DNA of 64,000 nucleotides from assembly GCF_016802725.1 (NCBI RefSeq), contig NC_052665.1:6758001-6822000 (forward strand), given 5' to 3'. The stretch's first letter is position 1. Each line of letters opens with the position of its first letter. The stretch is from Solenopsis invicta (Eukaryota; Arthropoda; Insecta; Hymenoptera; Formicidae). The position numbers and the translations under genes are program-made. Under the pieces are notes generated by a model. It was not told where the DNA came from. It made no database searches and was given only the letters and a program-made list of their open reading frames with translations. Shown here piece by piece: positions 1 through 13,200 of the stretch.

Positions 1-3000
1 TTTTTTATTGGTAAATAATTAGATTATTTAAACTCTTTGGTCGACAATTTTACCAGCATCGGTTTTGAAAGAGGATTAAAAAAAAAAATAACGTCTACGC
101 GTTCGAAGATTAATGCGCGAATATTCGATGAAAACGATGGCAGAGAGAAGAAAAATGCGTCGCCGCGCTCACATCGATTAAGATTTAATAGGGCAACCAT
201 GTGCTCGTCTCTTTCTCTCTTGCCGGCATTAATCGAGTTCCTTTTACTCGGGGCATAATTACGTTTCCTTCAACCCCTCCCTTTTTCTCCGTGAACGAGA
301 CGGGTTGTGATGCAACGGGACTCCACGTCAAGTTGTGTCGATCGCAGCTCTCTTTTCACGGGGCAACATCGCGATAAAGCAGGCCGCGGAAAAGTTCGCC
401 CGGTGCTTTCGCATGCTTTAAGAGCCCTTTAATGGTCGCTAAAGGGAGCTTATTGAAAGAAAGTTATCTCGGTTAAATCTTCCTTGCGCGCGGAGGTGCG
501 CGCATTCATCGCGCGCATGAAGAATCCCGAAGATGGTCGTTCTCCGCGATCGTTGTCGATACCGACGATGACGAGACGAAGACGGTGTTCTTAATCGTTA
601 ACGTCGACGCGTTTCGTTACGATCGATCACGGATTGCAACCGTGACAGGGCGGAGGGACGAAAGGGTATTAAGTTGCTAAGGGTTGATTCTCCAATCCTC
701 TTAGGCTTCAAGTTCGCCGCGCTGCGTCTCGAGAGGCTCTCCGCTGTCGCATCTCGTCACAGTGCCGTTACCGCCGAAATGTTTTTTTTGTTTTTTTGTT
801 TTTTTGTTTCAATGTTAACAAAACGCGAAGTAGAGTGGAGGAAAAAGAGAGAAAGAGAGAGAAATTTAATCGGATCCACCTCGCGCGCCTGCACAAGTGG
901 ATCGTTGCGCTGCACAGTCTGCTCTTTTTGCGCAAACAACACGCAATGTAACGAGGATCGTTCTCGCGCGGCAAGCGTGTTGTGCGAATTCCCGCATCCT
1001 GGCTTCTGCCTAACGAATTTTACGAAAATCGAGAAACAGAAATTTTATCTCTATATTTTCCAAGCTGTATATATGTATGAAATATCAAAATTAAACAGTT
1101 GTTTGCGCATCTATCATAAAAATACGAAAAAACGCAATTTCCTGATTTTAAAAAATATATTGCGTACACCTTAGATTAATAAGCAAAAGAATTATTAATC
1201 ATCTGGAGCAAGAAAGAATTTTTATGTGAAAATAAAAATTTGTAGAGTGAAACGAGCAAAATAAATAAATAAATTTTATAATTTATTGTAAAACATTGTT
1301 TAATTAAATAAATAATTGTAAAAATATTCGAAATATAATTTCTTTCTAGCCATTGGCAGTTTTTCATATTGCAAAGCTTGTTACGTAAACAATGGTTTTA
1401 TTTTTACTATGTAGGTTTTATAAAAGTAGTAACATGTAAATACGTTTCAATTGTAAATGTATACATGAACATTTTCTCGGTATAACTGGAATTAATCTTT
1501 GATGCGCAATACAATCTTGTTTTATACGAATGCTTTTAAGAATTAAAAGCTTTAATTTATCTAACAACAAAACTCATCGAGTTGAAGTAGTTTCATGTAT
1601 TTCTATGCAAGCGCACGACAATACGAGAACCGTAACATTCATTTCGTTTCCTGCTAAATGAAAATATGCGCGTTCCAATTTTTTTCAAGATTCAGTAGAA
1701 ATATGCAGACGCCTATGGAGATATACACACGAGCGATTGGACGGTCGTGGTCGTATAGTGACGGCCATATCTACTTTAACGTTCGCCACTTCAAGAGTAG
1801 GTAATCGGTGCTCCGTAACTTCGAAACTGGGAAATGTTTGGCGAATATGTTAGTCGGACGTTTGTGTCTCTATCTCACGGTAGCCGAAATCTGAAATATG
1901 GACATGCACCAATAGCGGTGTTCTGTTTCCTGCCAGCGACACTTGTCACTGTTTTAAATATCAAATATCACGACAACAGTAGATGTACATTTTTTTCAGT
2001 TATTATACACAAAAAGTATCATTTTTGCGGTAAAAAAGGCGAAATAAATTTTTTATTTTCTTCCTTTTAACGGTTATTTTTGCAAAAAATATTTCTTTGA
2101 TAATAATTTCAAGCATACTCATCATTTGCTTGGCACAAATAATATTTACTTCTGTGTACACACAGAAAAATATATAGTTGAACTAAATAAACATTACTTA
2201 TATTTTTCAAATATTTCATAAGTTTATATATCCGCTAATCTACCATAAATTCATCATGAGCCTCAAATTTTTTCAAAATATCTTCTGAATTCTAGTAATT
2301 TATTTCAATCAAAAATATTAAGTTAATTCAAAGATATAATTTTATAGTATTCTTTGAGAAAGTATAAATTCTTTTCTTTAGTACATAATAGATTTTTTTA
2401 ATTTATAATGAGTATATTTTAAGACATTTATCAATAAAATATTTTTTGTTAAAGATAATCGTTATTTAAATCATACTAAAAAAATTGAGTGAACGCTATT
2501 TTTCGCAATATTTTTTCGTGTGTAGAAACATTGAAAGTTATATATAATATCGATGTGAATACAATTTCAAAAGTCTTTGGTCTTGTTAAACCGCTTTCTT
2601 CGAAAGATCCAATAGTTTTCAGCATTTTACGCGCACTTTTTCGGAATACATGTTCTTTTTCTCTTCGAACTACGTTTGGTCCAGCGTATCAATCATGTAC
2701 ACTTCGAGATATTTTTGGGCGGCTTTTCGCGAAAATCTCGCTAGAGTGATTAATGACCACCGAATAATCCACCTCTCGAGAAAGTGAGTTGTTACACAGC
2801 ATACTAATAACTTATAATTAATTTTTTATAATTATAATATAAATTTTTTATATAACGTAAAATAAAATCTGTAAGTATAATCAAATGCAATAAATGGAAT
2901 ATTTTTTTACTATAAATATAAAAAAAATTATCTTTGTTAAATATAATAATCATCATAGCTGACATTTGGGAAAGTGAGTTTTCATTGATTCATCGTTTTA

Positions 3001-6000
3001 AATTACTTTTTTTATAACATATTTTTAGTAACAATATTAGTAACGTGCTGATAAAGCTACCATTCTTACATCTTTTATTTTTGTTTAGTAATTTTAATAT
3101 TCCCGGCGGTTCTTTTTTATAATTCAACATTTTACAATTACGTTTTTCTTATAATTTAGTTTTCTTATTTTTTACCTCATATATGTATATGCGTATATAA
3201 GCGGTCATGATAAGAGCAGCATATTTTCTAGTATGTTTTCAATATAGGTATTTGCGAGGAGCGTAACGCAGAAGATTAGTTTTTGTCGCATGTTGCTACG
3301 TCAATTTTTCAGTGGTGGTATAACATTTTGAAAATGCAGCACACGTGTGGCATTCATAAAAAAACGCCGATTTTTGTAGGTATATATTTTGACAGATACG
3401 CTAATTCATTGCTAAAAAACAGTGAAAAGTGTTTGCGAACCCTTTGAAATACGATATACTGCCGTCAAACGCGCGTGCAATTTCGCTCTTAGATTGAGAT
3501 TACGGGTCGGTAAAATTGCAAATATTTTCGTACAGAAAAATCGCAGCGAGATGATCTTGGTCTTGTAGAAAGCTAAAACTCTAGCGCTTTCAGTAAGATT
3601 ATTTGCCTCGAATGACTGGCTCGTGATGTATCATTGATTATATATTTACGAAAGTAAAATTGATTTCTTGAGAATTGAGAGAATTGAGATCTTCGGATTT
3701 AAAGTAAAAATCACTATATAAATTAAATTATATTATCTTGACTTAAAAATGTTGTAACGGTTTAAAATAAAAACTGCACATTATCGTATATTATTGCGCA
3801 TTCATAATCACATTAAAATCAACTGTTTTATCTTCTTTTAAAAAGACATAAAACATTTAAAAAATTCGAGAGTCTAATTATAGTATACATGTCGGAGCAT
3901 TAAACATTTTTATTTTACACGCTCATATAGCACAAGTTATATTTAGATAATTGTAATTAAATAAATTTTAATATTATTTTTTTTGTTAAATAAACTGCTT
4001 AAAAAATATATCAAAAATATAAAAATAGCATTAATGTGATGTATTTTTTTATTAATAATTATATTTTACTGAATGTTAAGTAAGTATATTAAAAAAATTT
4101 TAATAATTAGTATATAGTATAAAGTTATCTAATAAAAATAATGTAATAAGAAAATGTAAATAATTTATTTATTTATTTTATGAAAAAAAAATATATTTTT
4201 TAAAATAAATTAATTGAGATATGCTACATAACTCTTTCTCTTTATCACTATAATTTTCCATAAATTTCAGTTTACTTGTGCATATTGTAATTACCATTAT
4301 ATTGCATAACAAGATACCAGAATTTGTCAGTAAATTACTAAATCGGTCAATAATTGAAAGCAATAAGCTTTGTTATATGAGCTTTACGTATGTGCATTCT
4401 CGTATGAATGGATCGACAGACGATTATACAAGTTCCGTAAATGAACATATAGGCTAATCAATGTTATAATTACTACCTGTACCGAATTCTTTGAGTTTTC
4501 AAATAAATATTTAACAAAATAATTACACTTTTGTTGTTCGAAAAAAGTTTTCTACTCAAATATAAATTTCTATTAACTTTCAAAATTAAAAATCTTTTTT
4601 TGTATTTTCTTCCAACTTTTATTTAAATCAACAAATAAATTGATTAAAACAATTAAAATAATAAATAATGAATTATTTACCTCGAAATTATACTTCGCTG
4701 TAGCCCAATGCCTCGCAGGCTTCTATTTTCTCTTTTGTTTTTTTTTTATGTGTGTACATTACTCATTTACAAAAACACGCTTAATTATACGCACATATTA
4801 ATCACTCGAATACCTTCACCCTAGTATCACGCGATGCATTTAATTACGCTGTGTTGATAGTTAATTAAGACTCGATGGACCATTCGCGAATATATCGTCG
4901 GAATTCAATATTATGCGTAATACATTTTGAACGCAAGTCCCACAAAAACATTTATTAATAAATCGATATATTACGATTTTCCGTTACGAATTATTTGATC
5001 CGACAATCTCTGTATTACTGCGTACTCTCAATTCCAAAATAGAGGAATAGCTATTGTCCCTTATTAATAATAACTTTTACTATGAAATGTTATTTATTCT
5101 CTCGCGTATTTTATTCTGCAAGCAAAAGTTATTTTAATAAAAACAGATTGAAAGAAAACGAACATGATTAGACAAAATCAAAATCGTTGCTTTTTTAATT
5201 TAAATGTCTCAAAATTTTTCCTGCACGTTAAGACTATTTTATTTATTATTTTCAGATTCAGCAAAAGAAATTGAATGAAAAAGAAGATAAACCTAACGAT
5301 TATCGTAACTCCAAATCTCCTGAAACGCATATGCTTCTTATATAATTATCATTAACTGATTATAAAAGAAACTTTAATTTATAATTTTTAATTTAGCATA
5401 AAATTTAATAATTGTTTTTATATGGAATAGTCAAGTGTACAATTTTTATCCTGACTAAGGTGTAATTTTTTAGCAACAAATTTTTACATTATTTAAAAGA
5501 AAAAGAATAACAGCTGCTTGTTAACATTATTATTATTAATTTAATTATCAATTTAATATAATAATATTACTTTCTTATTTATCTTACAATTGTGTTTAAA
5601 AAATTTATTTGACAAACTTGAAAAAAATACATAAAGTTATACAGAAAATATTAGTACAAAAATTCAGTTGATTGAATAAAATCTATCTTTAATTAGTTGT
5701 GTTTTCACATGTCAGTATATTTTCTTATAAAATTTTTATTAAAACAAGAAATTAAATAATTTATAACACTTAAAATTAAACATTAAACTCGTCAATATCG
5801 TCTGGTTTGCTATAGTTTATGTAATAACGGCATACACTAAATTAAAAGATAAAGTTAGCTAAGCGGAGTTGTTCGTGTTATAAAATTTAAATAACATGTA
5901 ATAAATTTATAATTTACATAATGTTGTACTTTTGATATTTATGTGTTAAAATTTTTTATTTAAACTTTGTTTCCAAAATTTATTAAGAGATATTAAGAAA

Positions 6001-6700
6001 TACATTTACTACATCTATATATCAAATATACCATATACAATAATTTATATTTGCAATCTGCATAAAAAAATAAAATAAAATTATATTAATATAAAAGTAT
6101 TCTGGTAACCAAATTCACGAATGTTTGATAATAAAAAAATTAATTAGCATCATGTGAAAACTGATGAACGTAGACGGGGCGAGGTAAGAGCGTGCTCGGA
6201 CTGATCGCGAATTCACCGTCGTTATTTCTAGGAACAATCTTACTGCGTTTCCCGCAATTTCTGAGAATGTGCGTGTGCATAATAATATTTTGCAAGTGCA
6301 CGCAACGCAGATCGCGAGATAAGGGGCACGTCCAGCGGGCCGAATGATCGATTTCGCGCCGTTAAGACGTCTTTAAGACATGTTAATATTGGGCGTTTCG
6401 ACATTGCAATTACTATACAACAGCAAGTTTACGAAAGTATATTTATTAATCAGATAAAGATAATTATTGCACCGACAACAATCGCGCCTGCTACTCTAGA
6501 TGTATTAAAAATATTCGTGTTCGGTAGTTTTTGACAATCTAGCAACCAGTGTTTTAAACGTATATACATTTTTTAATGGTTCAGCATAATTATTTTCAGA
6601 TCTGTATTTCAGCAAAATTGTTCTTTCCGTGTGATAATATATAGTATAATATAACAAAATTTTAAAAATTATACAATTTTATCGGTTTGATTTTTTGCGG
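1..6700. other. Intergenic, AT-rich; no gene recognised
   Basis: The first kilobase is moderately GC-rich with many CpG steps. It then becomes strongly AT-rich to about 6.1 kb, with poly-A/T tracts. The longest open frame (674-1174, plus) runs from GC-rich into AT-rich DNA with no recognisable motif and looks like chance. A GC-richer, coding-like patch sits at 2489-2749 and is treated as a finding. Confidence 0.6.
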
Positions 6701-6725
6701 ATTATTTTTTCATTTGCGGTATGAT

Positions 6726-6818
6726 TAACTTCTGACTCTCGCATTGATCCATATTGTGATCAAGTAACAACATTGATAACATATTACATGTTAATTGCTA
6801 CGCGAGAATCAGAAGTTA
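6726..6818. repeat. Short inverted repeat (17-bp arms)
   Basis: The arm at 6726-6742 pairs with 6802-6818 with one mismatch, leaving a loop of about 59 nt that contains weaker internal pairing. The overall length of about 93 nt is in the range of an insect miRNA precursor, but the loop is not tightly paired. It lies about 100 bp upstream of a much longer hairpin. Seen directly in the sequence; function unknown. Confidence 0.6.
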
Positions 6819-6916
6819 TCCTTTGTTATCTAATAAATTATCTCTTTAAGTAGCGGGTATCCCGTTAACCGAATCACGTAATAGATAGTACTAGAAAAGA
6901 AAAGAAACGTTAAAAC

Positions 6917-7071
6917 AAATTAAATAGAAGATGAACCAAGACAATTGTAGCAAGATCTTGGTGCTGAAATAATATTTTATACGTGATTTTTTTTTTAACA
7001 TATACAGTTTCAATATTATTTCAGCACCAAGATCTTGCTATGATCGTCTTGGCTCATCTTCTATTTAATTT
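6917..7071. repeat. Long near-perfect hairpin (60-bp arms, 35-nt loop)
   Basis: The arm at 6917-6976 is the reverse complement of 7012-7071 at 56 of 60 positions; all four differences are transitions. The loop (6977-7011) contains a T tract. Arms this long and this well matched suggest either a young foldback/MITE element or a hairpin RNA locus. I see no target-site duplication at the edges and no coding potential. Confidence 0.85.
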
Positions 7072-9823
7072 ATTGTATACAAATCACATTCTTAAATCTG
7101 TATTACAGAAGTATTAAAAATATAATTTTTTATTCATGATTTAACCGTATCAATATTCCTTATAGCGAGAAAATACAAAAGAGAGCTGAGATCAGAAATC
7201 TCTTGCTGGTCAATACGGCGTTCGCACTATTGATTATAGATTTCTCTCTAACGCTCGCTTCCAAGAAAGACCGACCGGATACTTTGTCTTTAAAGCTCTC
7301 CGTGATATCCGGCCGGTGTTATTGACGATAAAATTTATTTATCGGTGTAATTTGCTGGTCTATCCCTTCCTAAGCTAGTAAACACACGGGATCTACGAGC
7401 CTTTCTACATTACAGACGCTTTGCCTGATATTTTGTGCATCGTGCGATGAATATTATTCATTTTTATTAGTTCTACCATCCTCTCTTTGCTCTATTTCGT
7501 TTTTAATAGAATCTGTTTACTCCTGAAATTTCGCTGAAATACGAGTATATACCTTCACGTCATACATTTATGTGTCAACTTTAGGAAGTTGTTAACGTTG
7601 CCTGCTGCAACTTTCTGGTCGAGAAAAATTGGAAGATCGGTTTCCAGCGTATGCGCGCGGCATGAACAACTATGCAGAATACTCTAGATTTCACTCGTTA
7701 CCGTATGTATCGATTTTCTCCGCGAACGCGTATCACGAATCACGCCTGCAGATTACTGGCGTGCCGCGAATTCGGCGTTTATCCGATGGCGCGCCGGAAA
7801 AAAGCCGGGCCGTTCGGTGCCGCGGAAGCCATTACACAGATAGTCTATTCGAAGGAAGCCAATAGATCAGGGGGAAATGGGTTAGAGCGCCGAAAAAGTA
7901 CATCCAGCGTCGATGCCTCCGGCCGCCGCTTTCGCGGCCGATAGATCACCAGTCTAAGTGCACTAAATGTCCCTACCCCCCTTCGCCAGTTATTATGCGG
8001 CAAACTGCAGTGGCTTTTTCACGCGGTGATACATTTATCATGCCCGACGCCATTGCCAGAAGGCATGTAAAGGGTGCGTCGTGTTTGCCGAAGGAAACCG
8101 CGTACGAAACAGTCTTGACACGCTCGCCCACACAATAGTTGCGTTCAGCATATATACTAGCGGAGATGTCGCGAGATTCATAGAGTAATTAACTATTTGA
8201 AGTTTCTCGGGTTCTCTCATACAGAACGCGGACGGATTATGGACGGCATTGAAATCTCGACGGTGAGAAATTTCTCACCGTCGTTTCATTCTGTGAAAAA
8301 ATTTCCGTTCAAAAAAATTTCGAGCTGCGGGACGCGTTTCCATAAAGTTGGTATAATTACATTTTTTTTTCTGAAAGTAACAAAAAAAAAATAATTTTGC
8401 CGTGGCTCTTTTTTGCTTCGAGCAGAGAGTTAATTTGTAACATGTCCTGCCGTGCGGCGTTTCTCATCGTGCGAAGTTAAGAGATCGTCGCGGTTGAACT
8501 TCCACGTCACTGGGGAAAAAAGTTATCATAGCTCCCAGGATAGATTTCCATACTGAAGCGCAGATGAATGACGGGCAAATGGTAGCGGGCGGCGCGGTGG
8601 ACGCTTTCTCTATGCTATCCCTCGAGCTTACCGCAATATAGAGCAGCAGTGCGTGGTATTACATACGTAATTGATGCTCGGCTATTTTTCGCGTGATAAT
8701 ATATCGCGACGTTGCGCAGCGCAACTCCGTCTGCGTGAGGCGTTACATTGTAACTAATGCGTCACGATTTTTAACGCGCGCGACTCGACATATCGCCGCT
8801 TGGCGCGACATTTTACTCACAGCGGGATGTTGGCTTCATATCTTCGTTGAATACCGCGCGAAGATCAGAATTCTGTGGAGTTTTTGTGAATGCGTCGTTT
8901 ATAATTTTATCTGTAACTTTTGTGCGTGTAATAATAATAATTATAAGATAAATAAATAATCAACTATTTAATTTTTTAAAAAATTTTAATAATTATTAAA
9001 AATTTTCAAAAAAGTAGTTTGGTTATTTAAAATTTAAATAATTGTGAGATAAATAAATAATCAACTATTTAAAAAAAATTTTATTTTATTATATAGACTC
9101 TTTCCTTTATTTTTATTATTACTTAACATAAATTAATTTTTCAATAAATATAAAAATAGTATCTATAGGAGGTAATTATTTTTCTAGTAACTAATGGATT
9201 TATTTACTTAATTACGTACACACTTATATTTAAATGTACTAAATTATAAGATTAATTAAACTATGTATATATAATTAATTAATTGTATATAATATGTACA
9301 TATATTTTATATATATACACACACTTATATTTATACGCACATAAATATTGTTTAAAATATTGTTTAAAACATTTTTAAGTATATATATAAAAATAAAAAT
9401 AAAATATTTAAAAATTATTTCTACATTATTTTATATTCAGATTATTATTATATGAGATGAATAATATGTACAAATTACATAATATAAATGTTTTATGATT
9501 TGAAAATTATTATATTCGAATATATAAATATTATAATGTCAAATCGTCACATTAATTTATTGATCCAAATTCTTTTTATCATTTGTAAATATTGTATACG
9601 CTTTATAATTTTCATATTTCTTGTAAAAGATAGTAAAAATACAAATGAATTTTGTAAGTTTTATTTTTTGAATACTAATTAATAAGTCAGATAATTCAAA
9701 TAATTAAAATTTCTAATTTTAAATAAATGAACATTTTAATTATTCTGCATAATTTGAATAGTAGACCATCCTTACTTGCAACTATAATAAAGAGATTATA
9801 TGATGTACGTAAAAAAAATGAAT
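7072..9823. other. Intergenic, mixed GC; no gene recognised
   Basis: A GC-rich block (about 7.2-8.9 kb) is followed by AT-rich DNA. Open frames here overlap in several frames on both strands and share no family motif, so I treat them as noncoding. The block contains a perfect 26-bp palindrome (listed separately). Confidence 0.55.
8258..8283. repeat. Perfect 26-bp palindrome
   Basis: The two 13-nt halves (CGACGGTGAGAAA and its reverse complement) meet with no spacer at 8270/8271. The palindrome is fully symmetric and stands out in otherwise non-repetitive DNA. It could form a cruciform, bind a dimeric factor, or be the scar of a foldback element. No function can be assigned from sequence. Confidence 0.9.
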
Positions 9824-9832
9824 GCACCGATA

Positions 9833-10235
9833 CGAGGGGAAATTCACAGCCGGCATTGGTGTACAAAATTTCGGCAGTGGACTGCCGAAAAAAGTAAGCA
9901 GTGACCTATAATATTGACGGCATTGTCGTCAGTGGTTGGGGAGTGGTGAGCTCACTTCAGAGTCGGTTTTTCGATCATGGGGTTGAGCACAAAAATTTTT
10001 GAATATTTCGGGAAAACTTTAGAATTCTTGTGCAGGCATTGGCGTATGATAATGGGCACGCGGTAGTGTTCATAATTGCATGGCATTGCCTTAATTTTAA
10101 TATAGGATTGACAGCATTGTAGGCATTGACTAACAATAAGCATTGTCGGCAGTGTACAAAAATGTCGGCAGTGTTTTACAGCAATGCCAAAAATCGGCAT
10201 TGGTGTACAAAATTTTGGGTTGTGAATTCCCCCTC
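9833..10235. mobile_element. 403-bp nonautonomous DNA transposon (MITE) with 9-bp TSD
   Basis: The element is bounded by imperfect terminal inverted repeats: GAGGGGAAATTCACAGCC at the left, and GAGGGGGAATTCACAACC when the right end is read inward (16 of 18 match). Immediately outside both ends is the same 9-mer, GCACCGATA (9824-9832 and 10236-10244), a textbook target-site duplication. Internally, a 21-bp direct repeat beginning CGGCATTGGTGTAC occurs at 9851-9871 and 10195-10215, and the body is rich in CGGCAGTG and CGGCATTG motifs. It has no transposase. A 9-bp duplication fits Mutator-like or Merlin-like families better than Tc1/mariner (TA) or piggyBac (TTAA), but the family is not determined. 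The open frame across it (9952-10257, minus) is not a gene. Confidence 0.85.
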
Positions 10236-10244
10236 GCACCGATA

Positions 10245-13200
10245 TAAAAGAATTCATACGCTAGTTCATACTGAGATAATTACTAACTGATTAAATAAAT
10301 GATTTCTTTCTTAACAGTTGACTACGATAAATTTTACTACAATTAGATTTTTATCTTTATTTAATTTATTGCAATATTTCATCAATCGATTATAATCGAT
10401 ACTTCTGTATAGTATCGCGTATCGTATATTATTAAACCAGATATGCTGTAGAGAAATGTTGTGCGACGGTCGAAGAGAAACGTGTTGATCTTTGTTAGAA
10501 CATAAATATTGATGTATAGATTGAATCTGTTCGTTAGTTAAATCACATTGCTGTAGATACTTTTAATTATAATAATAGAGACGATGTTTATAGAATAAAT
10601 TCACGTACATAAAATGAGAAATATGATAATGTAGTTAATTCAGCAGCATAAATTATAAAAAGCACGAAGTGTTTTTTCAAAGAAACCTTCGGATGTCGGA
10701 CTTATATAAATCATTCGTGTATTACTTATATTATACTTATTATTCGTCGTCAATTATCCGTAATCGTATCGCGGCAGCCACCCGCGATATCTTAAAAAAT
10801 GAGCGGCCCGAATCCTCGTACGGTCGTTAACCCGTTAATGCTTTTCTAAGCACACTTTTATAGCATAAATAACCTACTTTGCGGTACGTGACGTGCTAGT
10901 CGTCACGTCGCATAAATGCATGGAGATGGAGTAGCATTTCGGTTACGTCAGCCATAAATGCCATAAATGCCAACAATCCGTATCGATCTCTATAAACTTT
11001 TCTCTCGATGCACCGACAGAACTGACATTGACGTCCAAGTTCGTGTCGACTTATTCATATACCACACATGTTTATATATACTCTGTCAAGTTTCTGTCAA
11101 ATGTGTACCTTCGTACACGCGAAATGACAGTGTACAAAAAGTCTTTTCATCTTTAAAGAGTAATAGACACGGGTATTCACTGTTTCAAAATATTCAAGTC
11201 AATTTATATTTATAAATGTTGAAAATTATAATGTAATCCAAATAAAAATTTCCCGAGGTTGCCTTCGCATTTTTATTGTATTACAATTTTGAATAAAATA
11301 AAAATTTAATTATGATTGCCGTAGACAATACGACTATCCCTATTATCTCCGTTATTAGGTGACAAATTCTAACAAATGCTTATGGAATCATTTGTTTAGT
11401 AACTCGCTATTTTTTAATGACACTAATAGGGCAGTACACAATAGTTGACAATTGTTATAAAGCATTTTTGTGTTAGGCACTTTGAAACTGTTTTAAAATA
11501 CCTTTTAGCACTTAATTACACATGCTTTTTCGTTGTTTTTAAATTTGAGCATATCACATAAAAGTATGTTCATTAGAGTGTTTGTTATTTAACCTTTTAT
11601 TTAGCCGTACATATTTCGAGTTATACGAAGTTAAACAATAACATGGGATTTTGTTAATGGTTTTTTAAGCGAACTTTTCATACCGAAATATTTCTTCGAT
11701 AAATCGATTGTCGCTTTAGAGGATTGTGTTCAGAAACGTTAGAGATACAATGTTATGTTGTTTAATATTAAATAAAGATAAAATGATATCTTTAATGTTC
11801 CCAAACGCAGAAAAATTTTAAATCTGAAAAATTCTAAACAAAAATTTAAATATAATTTTATAACAAAGTACTATGTGTTTTGTAAACTAAACTAATTTTT
11901 TAAATTTATTTTTGTGCTAGCCATATTATCATCGCTTTTTTTCTTCTACCAATTCTGCATTGCGTCACATTTTTTAATTAAATCAAGTCTTAAGTAATAA
12001 ATATTTTATTACTTTGAAAGAATCTAGAATCTACTAAACAACACTTTGACGAATATAAAATCGTTCAAGTTTTAATACGAAATATTGATTATTAACAGAG
12101 TTAATCAATAAAATGAAAATAAGTGCCCTATTACTCTTATCTTCTCCACTTTTTCATTTATAAACTTTTATGAAGTCGTTCGTGTACGATAATCAACGCA
12201 TTTAGTCTTCAACATCGCGCGTAACAATTGAAGATACTTTACGAGTGAAACATGTAAGGGCGGTAGTTACGACGGTAGTTGCACGATGATTAGGTTTTAT
12301 TACGGCGGCGGGTGGTGGCGAATGCCAGTAATAAAGGAAATTGGTAATAATTTTCCTGCGCGTCGGCAAAATGAACGCTGGGCGATGATAAGCATAGACG
12401 ATACTTCCGAATTGCCTGGCTCGTCTTCCTTTGTTCTCGCGCACGAACGGGATCGACCTCGTCGAGCCTATTTGCAGCGAGTGCTCCATATTTCATGTCT
12501 CACACGTCTGCTCTTTCGAGGAAAATAAGTATATTTATATAGCCCCGGATTGTAATATACTCCGCGAATCACGATAATCTTTGAGGCGGCGGGGGTTAAT
12601 GGCGTTACTACGAGCTAAAATGTAGGTGCGCACACACGGTGTCGTCTCTATCTTCGATATAAATCTTTATGATCAGCGGAACTGCCGCGTCCCTCGAACT
12701 TCCTACAGCCTCGTGGTAGTTCTCGGGGCGGGGATTAAAGACAGACAGAAGAGCGGCGACGTGAAATTATTGCGGCGTAAAAACCATCGGATGTTCTCGG
12801 CGAGGAGCATTTCGGAAAGTGACGCGTTATCGAACTTTAAATTGATTTCGAAGAGCTTCGACACTTGGTAATAGTGTATGATAAAATTTATAAATTTTAA
12901 CGAGTGTATCTTTACACGGGCGCTTTTCGGAGCACAATGCGGACCAGTACGGATCGTTAGATCGGAGCTGACAGCCCGCTATTATTTGCTTTGTGTTTAA
13001 CCAGAGCCCGTCGGGCATTTGTTATGGCGGAGATTAATGTGACGGCTCTGAAAAATGCGTAAGTAGCTAATTGCCCGTCGACGATGAATACTTCTTCGCG
13101 CGCTCGCGCGGGAGACGCTCTTCATCCTTGGCCGACTGCGGCTGCTAATGAGGCGAACGATTACACCGGGGCTGCTTTTACCCGGGGGCAACGGTGTTTG

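Noticed and set aside
674..1174. 166-codon open frame on the plus strand
   Set aside because: It crosses from GC-rich to AT-rich DNA with abrupt composition change, includes a homopolymer-encoded F/V stretch, and has no family motif.
11418..12139. Possible element bounded by TAATAGGGCA and its inverse
   Set aside because: Only about 10 bp match, without a target duplication; chance cannot be excluded.
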